Shown piece after piece: positions 17,846 through 24,927 of a stretch of 43,903 bases of DNA. The notes under the pieces are model-generated. The model was not told the DNA's origin, did not search any database, and saw nothing but the letters and a program-made list of their open reading frames with translations. The DNA is from JAFGGT01 sp036733165 (GTDB taxonomy: Archaea; Methanobacteriota_B; Thermococci; Methanofastidiosales; NM3), in the NCBI GenBank assembly GCA_036733165.1, contig DAINBB010000011.1:1-43903 (forward strand). Reading direction: 5' to 3'. The stretch's first letter is position 1, and every line of letters starts with the position of its first letter. The position numbers and the translations under genes were made by a program.

Positions 17846-18112
17846 ATGAATGAAAGAGATGCGGCCGAGATATTCAAGGCAATGGCCGATGCCAACAGAT
17901 TGAAGATTCTCGAGTTCCTCCTGGACGGGGAGAGGTGCGTCTGCGAGATATATCCGTACATCGGGACGTCCCAGTCCAACGTTTCCCAACATCTCAAGGT
18001 GTTGAGGAACGCGGGAATGATAGACTTCAGGAAGGACGGCAAGAAGATCATCTATTTTATCACGTCCCCTGAGATATTCGCGTTGATAGAGAACGTGAAG
18101 AAGATGTTGTGA
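17846..18112 (+). CDS. ArsR/SmtB-family metalloregulator
   Basis: An 88-residue winged-helix repressor. Family features: FKAMADANRLKILEFLL, the metal-site type CVCEI, and the recognition helix SQSNVSQHLKVLRNAGM followed by a wing. Proteins with CVC at the end of the third helix bind As(III), Sb(III) or soft metals. The start has GAGGT upstream. The AT-rich region 17789-17845 with overlapping imperfect inverted repeats (ATATC/GATAT types) is a likely operator. It is followed by an ArsP-type permease and three thioredoxin-like genes, which it probably controls. Confidence 0.93.
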   Translation: MNERDAAEIFKAMADANRLKILEFLLDGERCVCEIYPYIGTSQSNVSQHLKVLRNAGMIDFRKDGKKIIYFITSPEIFALIENVKKML

Positions 18113-18192
18113 GTTCTTATATTAATCAAAGGAAAAACTTTTTAAATTAAACATATTAATATATAATTAATTACTTATATAAGGTAACCACC
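18113..18192 (+). promoter_or_regulatory. Promoter/operator region of the permease gene
   Basis: An AT-rich 80-base gap with a TATA-like CTTTTTAAATTAAA (about 18138-18151), the dyads ATATTAAT and TAATTAATTA typical of ArsR operator half-sites, and an AAGGT ribosome site before the ATG at 18193. The permease may therefore have its own regulated start in addition to read-through from arsR. Confidence 0.4.
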
Positions 18193-19224
18193 ATGAGCTT
18201 GGAAACTGCCCTAGTTGCAGGGGCCGAACAGATTGTCGACTATCTAACGGCCCATACATGGAACAGCATAATCCCTGCGTTCTTCATAGCGGGGGCCATG
18301 GCGGTCTTCCTCTCAAAGGATGTCATCCTGAAATACTTCAGTGCCGACACGAAGAAGTACGTGTCATACACCATCGCTTCCGTTTCAGGGGTGATACTCG
18401 CGGTCTGCTCATGCGTGATAATCCCCCTTTTCGCAGGGATAAGGAAACGTGGCGCAGGCATAGGTCCGGCGACGACATTCCTCTATTCGGGCCCGGCGAT
18501 AAACATAATGGCCCTGGCCCTGACAGCCAGGGTGCTGGGATTCGAGATAAGCATCGCCAGGGCGGTAATGGCCATATCTATGTCGATAGTGATCGGTCTC
18601 ATAATGTCCCTCATCTACAAGGACGAGAAGGCTCCGGAGAGAAAACTTGCACTCTCGGAAGGAAGCAGTTTCAGTTCAAGGTGGGTGCTCGTTCTCTTTG
18701 TCCTGATGCTGGCAACGCTCGTGGTCGGCACGGCCTCGATATCCTTGCTACTGAAGATACCGCTGATGGTCTCCCTCACCGTAGTCATCGGCGTTGTGAC
18801 GTTCAAGCGGATGGACAGAAGCGAGGTGAGGATGTGGGGCGGGGAGACGTACTCCCTCTTCAAGATGATATTTCCCCTTCTGCTCGTCGGCGTCTTCGCC
18901 GCCGGGATGATCAAGGAGCTGATGCCCCCTGAGTACATAGCGGGATATCTTGGGACGAACGATGTCATATCCAATCTGACCGCCTCGGTCATAGGGGCCT
19001 TCATGTACTTTGCCACCCTGACCGAGGTGCCGATAATAGACTCGCTCGTATCCCTGGGCATGCACAAGGGACCCGAGCTCTCGCTCCTCCTTGCGGGACC
19101 TGCCCTGTCATTGCCGAACATGCTCGCCATAAGGCGGGTGATGGGGACAAGGATGACCGCCACATACGTGGCATTGGTGATATTCTTTGCAACAGTCTCC
19201 GGAATAGTGTATGGAAGTTTATGA
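18193..19224 (+). CDS. ArsP/DUF318-type permease
   Basis: A 343-residue membrane protein with about 8-10 helices of the PF03773 permease family. The hallmark CSCVIIPLFAGI sits in one helix, followed by GPATTFLYSGPAINIMA and, in the second half, FATLTEVPI and LAGPALSLPN. Family knowledge: members export organoarsenicals or act with thioredoxin-like proteins in metal(loid) export. Here it lies between an ArsR regulator and three thioredoxin-like genes, supporting a soft-metal or organometal efflux role. The next gene starts 14 bases downstream. Confidence 0.88.
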   Translation: MSLETALVAGAEQIVDYLTAHTWNSIIPAFFIAGAMAVFLSKDVILKYFSADTKKYVSYTIASVSGVILAVCSCVIIPLFAGIRKRGAGIGPATTFLYSGPAINIMALALTARVLGFEISIARAVMAISMSIVIGLIMSLIYKDEKAPERKLALSEGSSFSSRWVLVLFVLMLATLVVGTASISLLLKIPLMVSLTVVIGVVTFKRMDRSEVRMWGGETYSLFKMIFPLLLVGVFAAGMIKELMPPEYIAGYLGTNDVISNLTASVIGAFMYFATLTEVPIIDSLVSLGMHKGPELSLLLAGPALSLPNMLAIRRVMGTRMTATYVALVIFFATVSGIVYGSL

Positions 19225-19238
19225 CGAGGTGAAAATGA

Positions 19239-19499
19239 ATGGTAAAGATAGAGTTCTTCACGGCGACCCCTCCGTGCCCGGGCTGCGTGGCGCTTTTGGG
19301 GCTTGCCGACAGGATATCGAAGGAATTCCCCGACCTTGAAGTGATAAAGCACATAGGCCCGTGCGACGAGTTCGGCAGGTACGGGATAACCTACGTCCCG
19401 GCCGTGGTCGTTGAGGAAGGGGCAATACTCTTTATGGGGCTTTGTCCCAGTTATGACACCCTGATCACGGCCCTGGCCGAGATGGGGGTGAAGAGATGA
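19239..19499 (+). CDS. Small thioredoxin-like protein with CPGC
   Basis: An 86-residue thioredoxin-fold protein: MVKIEFFTATPPCPGCVALL with CPGC at the active-site position, a YGITYVPAVVV segment carrying the cis-Pro, and a C-terminal Cys in GLCPS. First of three tandem paralogues after the permease. It overlaps the next gene by 4 bases (ATGA). Probably reduces a thiol-bound substrate delivered to or from the permease (inference). Confidence 0.85.
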   Translation: MVKIEFFTATPPCPGCVALLGLADRISKEFPDLEVIKHIGPCDEFGRYGITYVPAVVVEEGAILFMGLCPSYDTLITALAEMGVKR

Positions 19500-19750
19500 T
19501 CAAGGTGGAGGTGTTCGCATCAATGCCGCCATGTTCTGGAGGAAGGCTCCTCCTGAAGCTCATAGAAAGTGTCAAGGACAAGTATGCCGGCAGGGTCGAG
19601 TTCATAGTCTTCCAGGGCGAGAACGAGAAGACCGAGGAATATGGCATCAAGGTGACCCCTGCCATCGTCGTTGACAAGGACATAAGGATAATCGGCGTCT
19701 GCCCCAGCAGGGAGACGCTGGAGAACGCCCTTTTCGAGGCGGGAGTGTAA
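19496..19750 (+). CDS. Small thioredoxin-like protein with single active-site Cys (CSGG)
   Basis: An 84-residue thioredoxin-fold paralogue of the preceding gene. The active-site region reads MPPCSGGRLLLKL, so the resolving Cys is replaced by Gly; a GVCPS Cys remains near the C-terminus. The cis-Pro segment YGIKVTPAIVV is intact. The pattern recalls, from memory, the thioredoxin-like proteins of the organometal (SAO) systems of anaerobes; this needs a database check. It overlaps the previous gene by 4 bases. Confidence 0.83.
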   Translation: MIKVEVFASMPPCSGGRLLLKLIESVKDKYAGRVEFIVFQGENEKTEEYGIKVTPAIVVDKDIRIIGVCPSRETLENALFEAGV

Positions 19751-19759
19751 GGTGATACT

Positions 19760-20017
19760 ATGGAAGAGATAAAGGTTTTCGGTCCCATGCCGGGATGCAT
19801 CAAGTGCAAGAAGACGCTCGAGATCGCAGAGAAGGTAGCGGGCGACCTTGGGATAACGGCCAGGAAGTACGACATTTTTTCAGAAGAGGCAGAGTCTTTA
19901 GGTATTTTAATGTCCCCGACAGTGGTCTTCGGCGACAAGGTGCTGGCATCGGGCCAGATGCTACCCTATGAAAGGCTCAGGGAACTGGTAGAGGAATCAA
20001 TGAAAGAAAAAGAATAA
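19760..20017 (+). CDS. Small thioredoxin-like protein with CIKC
   Basis: An 85-residue thioredoxin-fold protein of the redox-active disulfide type: MEEIKVFGPMPGCIKCKKTL, with CIKC, and a cis-Pro segment (LMSPTVVFGD). More distant from the other two. Last gene of the plus-strand metal/redox cluster; a strong hairpin terminator follows at 20023-20042. Confidence 0.85.
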   Translation: MEEIKVFGPMPGCIKCKKTLEIAEKVAGDLGITARKYDIFSEEAESLGILMSPTVVFGDKVLASGQMLPYERLRELVEESMKEKE

Positions 20018-20022
20018 GGGAA

Positions 20023-20042
20023 AAGGCCCCCTATCGGGCCTT
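20023..20042. terminator. Bidirectional hairpin terminator
   Basis: A 7-bp perfect stem AAGGCCC/GGGCCTT with a 6-base loop, followed on plus by a T-rich run. It lies between two convergent genes (stops at 20017 and 20059), so it can serve both. Confidence 0.65.
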
Positions 20043-20058
20043 GGTTTCTATTTTTATG

Positions 20059-21657
20059 TCAATCATTCTCGACGACAGGTGTCGGAACGATGTCCTCGGA
20101 CGCCTCGAAGTTGGGCGACCTCTTCTCTATAAGCCACACGCCTATCAGGGCGATGGTCGATAGCGGAAGCGCTATCACCAAGGGGTCAACCACGGTCCAG
20201 GGCATCTCGAGGAGCGCTGTCTTTCCGAAGATCGCCTGGGATATCCCGAGGGGATCGGCCTCCTTGACATGCACGAAGGCGGTCCAGGCGAACCATACGG
20301 CGGCGCCGGTCACGAGGCTCACCTTCGCAGCCAGACTGGATGGTCTCTTGGAGTAGAGGGCCATGACGAAGGCCGGAAGCAGCGCTGATGCGCAAAGCCC
20401 CATGAACATCGCTGTCGCCCTTGCGATGATGCTCCCCGGCAGCAGATACGCAACAAGGACGCTGGCGCATATCATGATGACAGTCGCGATCTGGCTCTTG
20501 ACAAGCGAGTCCTTCGCATCGCCGCCCCTGTTGAACAGGTCGTGCCCCACCGCTGTGCCCATCGTATGGAAGAGCGAGCTCAATGTCGACATGGCGGCCG
20601 AGAGCAGCACCAGCATGAATAACACGATGAATATGTCCGGCATGGCGGAGTTGATGTAGTTGGGTATTATTGAATCGACATTGCCTCCCGCGGCGGCAAG
20701 AGCCGTCTGCCCCGTGGTGTTGTAGAAGTACACGTTCGTCAGGGCACCCACAGTGAACGCCACGCCCGTCATGAGGAGTATGAACGGCCCCCCGACAAGC
20801 ACGGCCCTGTTGAGCGACCTCTCGTCCTTCACGGTCATGAATCTGACTATGAGCTGCGGTTGGGCCAGCACGCCTATGCCCACCCCGAGAACGATGGTGG
20901 TCACCAGGGTGTACCAGAGGGACGAACCCAACGACGGCATCGACGTCCAGCCCGTGTGCCCCGCCGCCTGCAATCCCTCGGAGACATTGCTCGTCAGCAG
21001 GCTGAGCGACTCGTGCGCGGCAGTTATCCCTCCAAGCTTGACATAGGTGAATACAAGGAGTATAGACATCCCTATCGCCATGAGGGTGCCCTGGAGCGCA
21101 TCGGTGTACATCACGGCTATCAGGCCGCCTATTATCACATATCCCGCCACTATGGCCGCGAATCCTATGAGGGCCGTGTTGTAGGATATGTTGAGGGTCG
21201 TCTCGATGAATCTCGCCCCGCCGATCAGTATCGCGGCGGTGTAGAGCGGCATGCCCACCATTATTATGAGGGCGCTCGCATCCCTCAGGAATCCGGAGCC
21301 GAAGCACTTGCCCATCAGGTCCGGGAAGGTGACGGCCTTGAGCCTGTGGCCTATCTCGCGGGTCTTCTTCCCGAAGACCACGAAGGCTATCAGTATGCCC
21401 ACCCCTATGTTGAACACTGTCAGCCACAAAAGCCCCATACCGAGCTGGCCCGCCAGTCCTCCGAATCCCACGATGGCCGAGGTGCTGATGAACGTCGCAC
21501 CGTATGACAGTGCCAGGACGACGGGATTTATCTTCCTGCCCGCCACCATGTAGTCCTCGGCTATCTTGGTCTTCCTATAACCGAAATACGCCAGAAGAAG
21601 GACAATGCCAAGGTACATGACGGTGATGGCCATCATCACGGAACTGTCAACAGCCAT
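20059..21657 (-). CDS. Sodium:solute symporter family transporter
   Basis: A 532-residue SSS-family carrier with about 13 transmembrane helices. Visible: early helix with YFGYRKTKIAEDYMVAGRKINP, then SYGATFISTSAIVGFGG, a typical SSS sodium-site region, and a second half with NRAVLVGGPFILLMTG. The substrate (organic acid, amino acid or other) cannot be read from the sequence. ATG 21657 is chosen because a GGTGAGG site lies before it and it overlaps the end of the 40-aa accessory gene by 11 bases, implying coupled translation. Confidence 0.9.
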   Translation of the reverse strand: MAVDSSVMMAITVMYLGIVLLLAYFGYRKTKIAEDYMVAGRKINPVVLALSYGATFISTSAIVGFGGLAGQLGMGLLWLTVFNIGVGILIAFVVFGKKTREIGHRLKAVTFPDLMGKCFGSGFLRDASALIIMVGMPLYTAAILIGGARFIETTLNISYNTALIGFAAIVAGYVIIGGLIAVMYTDALQGTLMAIGMSILLVFTYVKLGGITAAHESLSLLTSNVSEGLQAAGHTGWTSMPSLGSSLWYTLVTTIVLGVGIGVLAQPQLIVRFMTVKDERSLNRAVLVGGPFILLMTGVAFTVGALTNVYFYNTTGQTALAAAGGNVDSIIPNYINSAMPDIFIVLFMLVLLSAAMSTLSSLFHTMGTAVGHDLFNRGGDAKDSLVKSQIATVIMICASVLVAYLLPGSIIARATAMFMGLCASALLPAFVMALYSKRPSSLAAKVSLVTGAAVWFAWTAFVHVKEADPLGISQAIFGKTALLEMPWTVVDPLVIALPLSTIALIGVWLIEKRSPNFEASEDIVPTPVVEND

Positions 21658-21769
21658 CGCCCTCACCGCCCTTGTTCCAGTTCAGCACACCGTAAACGAT
21701 ACAGGCAACCGCCAATGCGATCGATGATACGTATGCAAGCACAATAAATGGGTCGGATATCCCTAGCAT
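21647..21769 (-). CDS. Symporter small accessory protein (40 aa)
   Basis: A 40-residue single-pass membrane protein beginning MLGISDPFIVLAYVSSIA and ending LNWNKGGEGDGC. It fits the known pattern of tiny proteins encoded just upstream of SSS transporters (start LGISDP, one helix, YG..NW near the end). Its stop overlaps the symporter start, as is typical. Probably needed for assembly or stability of the symporter. A GGGG/CCCC hairpin lies immediately before its ATG and would cover the G-rich ribosome site. Confidence 0.88.
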   Translation of the reverse strand: MLGISDPFIVLAYVSSIALAVACIVYGVLNWNKGGEGDGC

Positions 21770-21857
21770 GGGGCTTCCCCCCACTTCACAACAGATATCA
21801 AAGCGTCATGTCTATCGCTGGAAAAGGCGTCGCCTCAAGCGGCTACCCCCCTTTTCC
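21770..21857 (-). promoter_or_regulatory. Structured 5' leader of the symporter operon (candidate cis-regulatory RNA)
   Basis: Three consecutive stem-loops on the minus-strand transcript: an 8-bp stem GGAAAAGG/CCTTTTCC (arms 21850-21857 and 21820-21827) with a small GCC/GGC inner pair, an AGCG/CGCT hairpin (21802-21819), and a GGGG/CCCC hairpin (21770-21780) that touches the start codon and sequesters the ribosome site. No known riboswitch class recognised. Confidence 0.35.
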
Positions 21858-22125
21858 TTGTTCATTTCGTTTCCACACATCCTTTTCTCACCTGATACAT
21901 GGTTGCCTCTCATAACTTCAACAACATCCGCCATCATAGATATCAAAGAACAGCTACCCAGATGGCATTATCAAAAGCCAAAGAAGCAAAAGCTACCACT
22001 AAAAGATACTTTACCGAACCTGTCGAAGTAAATTTTGTTCATGGTAACCAGAATATCATTCATACTCCCCTATATAAAATTTATGTATGATTTGACGGCA
22101 AAAAGAAAAGAAAGAGAAGGGGAAT
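21858..22125 (-). other. Intergenic region between mvhA and the symporter operon
   Basis: No convincing gene. Directly after the mvhA stop the minus-strand transcript has a pyrimidine/T-rich run (about 22096-22124), a likely terminator. A TATA-like ATTTTATATA at 22071-22080 (minus) could start the symporter transcript, giving a leader of about 280 bases. Only tiny ORFs (about 30 codons) are seen. Confidence 0.4.
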
Positions 22126-23508
22126 TCAGTGCGTCGCGCAGCCAAAGCACGGGTCATAGGCGCGCAGGGCGACCTCCACCCTGTTCATGCGGTCCGTCTC
22201 CTCTATCCCATTGTCGATCTCCCTTTGGGCCGCCTTGGCTATCGACAGTGATATGGCGGCGGCGTTGTGGGTCGTCGGCACTATGAGGTTGACATCCTTC
22301 ATCAGGCCGTTCCCGTCCACCTCGTAGTCGTGGATCAAGGTGCCCCTGGCGGCCTCTATGCACCCCACGCCATGCCCCGTGATCTTGCCGACGGGCGTCC
22401 TCAGGCCGCCGTCCAGCATGAGCTTCCTGTTCCGGACAAGGTCAAGGAGCTCTTCGCTCACGTTCAGCACCTCGGTGAGCCTCACCCAGTGGTATGCCAG
22501 CGTCATGTTGCACGGTCTGCCGAATGCCCTCTCAAGCTCCTTGCCCTCCTTCTGCGCGAGCGGGGTGGAGTATCCGTTGGACGCGTTGTACCTCCCGAGG
22601 GGGCCAACGCGGTATATGCCGTTGTCCTTCGACTCGACAAGCCCCTTCCATCCGATGCCCTTGTAGAACGGAAACTTCATGTAGGAGAATCTCTCCACCG
22701 CCTCGCCGATGTGATCAAGGTACTCGGAAGGGTGGAATCTCACCACCTCCTTCCCATCGGCATCGGTGATCCTTATGTCCCCGTCGTAGTAGTCGGGTCC
22801 GTTCTTCTTGTTCACGAGCCCCATGTTGTAGCAGTCGAGCGAGTACTCGTCGCTGACAACTGCCCTGGAGAAGAACTCGTCGCCCATGATCTTCTCCTTG
22901 TAGAGGGAGAGCGAGAACTGGGCGAACTCAACGCAGGACCTGGCCATCTCCTCGACGCCGTCCAACTGGTCCTCCGTCAGGGAGTTGGAAACGCCCCCGG
23001 GTATGCCGAAGGCGGGATGGATAGCCTTCCCTCCAAGCATCCTTATGATGTCCTGGCCGAATCTCCTGTGCTTCATGATCTCCGTCGCGACATCCTTGCC
23101 GTACTGTTCTATGATGCCTACGATGTTCCTCTTCTCCGGCGGGCAGTCAGGTCCCAAGAGCAGGTCGGGGCCCCCCAGGAAGTAGAAGTGGAGAAGATGG
23201 TCCTCTATCATGTACCCGAAGTGCATTAGCTTCCTCATGGCGACGGCCCTCGCCGTCGGGGGCGCGTCGAAGACCCTGTCAAGTGCCTTGATCGATGCGA
23301 GGTGGTGGGGCACGGGGCACACTCCGCATATCCTGCTGGTCAGCTGCGGCATGAGCTCGCACTGCCTGTCCATGCAGAATCTCTCGAACGCCCTCAGTTC
23401 TGGTATCTGGAGATAGGCCGCCTCGACCTTTCCGTTCCCATCCTTGAATATCTTGATGTTCCCGTGCCCCTCCAATCTTGTTATGGGGTTGATCTCTATC
23501 AGTGTCAT
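22126..23508 (-). CDS. mvhA: F420-non-reducing [NiFe]-hydrogenase large subunit
   Basis: A 460-residue catalytic subunit that oxidises H2 at the NiFe site and feeds electrons to MvhG, MvhD and HdrA. N-terminal RLEGHG, first Cys pair RICGVCP (Cys61, Cys64), second pair DPCFGCATH (Cys454, Cys457). The protein ends exactly at the final His460: the C-terminal extension normally removed by a maturation endopeptidase is missing. The DNA shows CAC followed directly by TGA. Last gene of the hdrCBA-mvhDGA operon; its ATG overlaps the mvhG stop by 4 bases. Confidence 0.95.
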   Translation of the reverse strand: MTLIEINPITRLEGHGNIKIFKDGNGKVEAAYLQIPELRAFERFCMDRQCELMPQLTSRICGVCPVPHHLASIKALDRVFDAPPTARAVAMRKLMHFGYMIEDHLLHFYFLGGPDLLLGPDCPPEKRNIVGIIEQYGKDVATEIMKHRRFGQDIIRMLGGKAIHPAFGIPGGVSNSLTEDQLDGVEEMARSCVEFAQFSLSLYKEKIMGDEFFSRAVVSDEYSLDCYNMGLVNKKNGPDYYDGDIRITDADGKEVVRFHPSEYLDHIGEAVERFSYMKFPFYKGIGWKGLVESKDNGIYRVGPLGRYNASNGYSTPLAQKEGKELERAFGRPCNMTLAYHWVRLTEVLNVSEELLDLVRNRKLMLDGGLRTPVGKITGHGVGCIEAARGTLIHDYEVDGNGLMKDVNLIVPTTHNAAAISLSIAKAAQREIDNGIEETDRMNRVEVALRAYDPCFGCATH

Positions 23509-24494
23509 TCCTTTCTCCTCCTCTTAAGGATCGATTTCGGCATGCTGTACATGTACATGATGCCCACCGGGTCCCTTATCTCGTCCAGCGCGGCCTTGAT
23601 CTCGTCCTCTTCCGAGTTCTTCTCGTCCACCACGTCGGTGATGGAGGCTATGGCGGATATCATCCTGGCCCCCTGTTCGCAGTTCTCCGAGAGCGGGTCG
23701 GCGCTGGGCGGCCCCATGCATCCCGTGCACGGCATGTTGGCCGTCGGGCAGGCGGCCCCGCAACCTTCCCTCGTCGCGGGTCCCATGCACACCAGCCCCT
23801 GCTCCAGCAGGCACCTCTTCGGGTCTATGTCGTCCAGCTGGTATATCCTCTTAATCTCCTTGACGGCTATGTCCCGCTTCTCCTTCTTGCACTCGTGACA
23901 CACAGTCCTGTTCGGCGCCAGCACCTCCGTCCTTGGGGGAACATTTCCGGAAATGAGTGCCAGCACCGCGGTCTTGATGACGTCTGTGGGAGGCGGGCAT
24001 CCAGGTATGTAGTAGTCCACGTCCACAACATCATCAAGGGCGCTGACGTACTTCCTCAGCGCCGGGACCTCTATCTCGTTCCCGTGCTCGTCGACGGAGC
24101 TCGACGGATAGATGCCTTTCTCATTGGATACGGACTTGCTCTTCTTGTACACCTGTTCCAGTATCTCCTCCCTTGTCGAGAGGTTCCCGAGCCCGGGTAT
24201 GCCCCCCAGGTGCGAACACGACCCGAACGCTATCATTATCTTGGACTTTTTCCTCAGGAGCTCGGCTATCTCCTGGTTCTCTTCGTTGCGTATGCAGCCG
24301 TTGAAGAAGCAGACGTCGATCTCGCCGTCCCCCATATCCTCCACGTTCGAGTACTTTATGTCCATGGCACAGGGCCAGAACACTATGTCGAAGTGCTCAA
24401 GGACATCGAAGAGAGTCTCATCGAGGTCAACGACCGACACCTCGCACCCTCCGCAGGAACCGGCCCAGTAGAAAGCTATCTTCCCCTTACTCAT
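23505..24494 (-). CDS. mvhG: F420-non-reducing hydrogenase small subunit
   Basis: A 329-residue electron-transfer subunit expected to hold three iron-sulfur clusters. Visible: GSCGGCE near the N-terminus, FNGCIRNEEN, GSCSHLGG, PGCPPP, and a Cys-rich C-terminal part (CHECKKEK, GCGAACP, MPCTGCMGPP). No twin-arginine signal, consistent with a cytoplasmic enzyme. It overlaps mvhD by 8 bases and mvhA by 4. Confidence 0.94.
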   Translation of the reverse strand: MSKGKIAFYWAGSCGGCEVSVVDLDETLFDVLEHFDIVFWPCAMDIKYSNVEDMGDGEIDVCFFNGCIRNEENQEIAELLRKKSKIMIAFGSCSHLGGIPGLGNLSTREEILEQVYKKSKSVSNEKGIYPSSSVDEHGNEIEVPALRKYVSALDDVVDVDYYIPGCPPPTDVIKTAVLALISGNVPPRTEVLAPNRTVCHECKKEKRDIAVKEIKRIYQLDDIDPKRCLLEQGLVCMGPATREGCGAACPTANMPCTGCMGPPSADPLSENCEQGARMISAIASITDVVDEKNSEEDEIKAALDEIRDPVGIMYMYSMPKSILKRRRKE

Positions 24495-24927
24495 CGCAAT
24501 CCGCCTCGCTCTTCATCGGGGATGACCCAAGCTCCCTTATCGTCTCCGTCATGTCGTTCACGATGTTCACGAACCTCGTGCTCTCGGCGGCGGAGACCCA
24601 TTCGAGCCTCAGCCTCTCGGGGTCGATCCCCATCTGCCCGAGCATCTTTTTCATGACGTGCATCCGCCTCATCGTCTTGTAGTTGCCGCACTGGTAGTGG
24701 CAGTCCCCCGGGTGGCATCCCGCTATCAGCACGCCGTCCGCGCCCTTCTCGAAGGCCTTGAAGACGAAAAGCGGGTCGACCCTGCCGGAGCACATCACCC
24801 GGATGACCCTCACGTTGGGCCTGTACTTGAGCCTTGAGGACCCGGCAAGGTCGGCGCCCGCATAGGAGCACCAGTTGCACAGGAATCCCACTATCTTGGG
24901 TTCGAACCCACCATTGTCATCATTCAT
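24487..24927 (-). CDS. mvhD: F420-non-reducing hydrogenase iron-sulfur subunit D
   Basis: A 146-residue [2Fe-2S] protein that links the hydrogenase to HdrA. Typical motifs are FLCNWCSYAGADLAG, VMCSGRVDP, and GCHPGDCHYQCGN. Length is normal for free-standing MvhD. It overlaps hdrA (ATGA, 8 bases) and mvhG, placing it between the Hdr and hydrogenase genes. Confidence 0.95.
   Translation of the reverse strand: MNDDNGGFEPKIVGFLCNWCSYAGADLAGSSRLKYRPNVRVIRVMCSGRVDPLFVFKAFEKGADGVLIAGCHPGDCHYQCGNYKTMRRMHVMKKMLGQMGIDPERLRLEWVSAAESTRFVNIVNDMTETIRELGSSPMKSEADCDE

Noticed and set aside
20186..21427. A 413-codon Arg/His/Gly-rich frame inside the symporter gene
   Set aside because: Out-of-frame shadow of the SSS transporter on the same strand; composition is typical of frame-shifted GC-biased codons.
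22042..22063. Thirty-codon minus-strand ORF starting at ATG 22063 (or 22042) as an upstream ORF of the symporter
   Set aside because: The predicted transcription start lies at or after the first ATG, there is no ribosome site, and the peptide is low complexity.
22267..24656. Two long plus-strand frames (320 and 384 codons) opposite mvhA, mvhG and mvhD
   Set aside because: Antisense to highly conserved hydrogenase genes; no recognisable motif.
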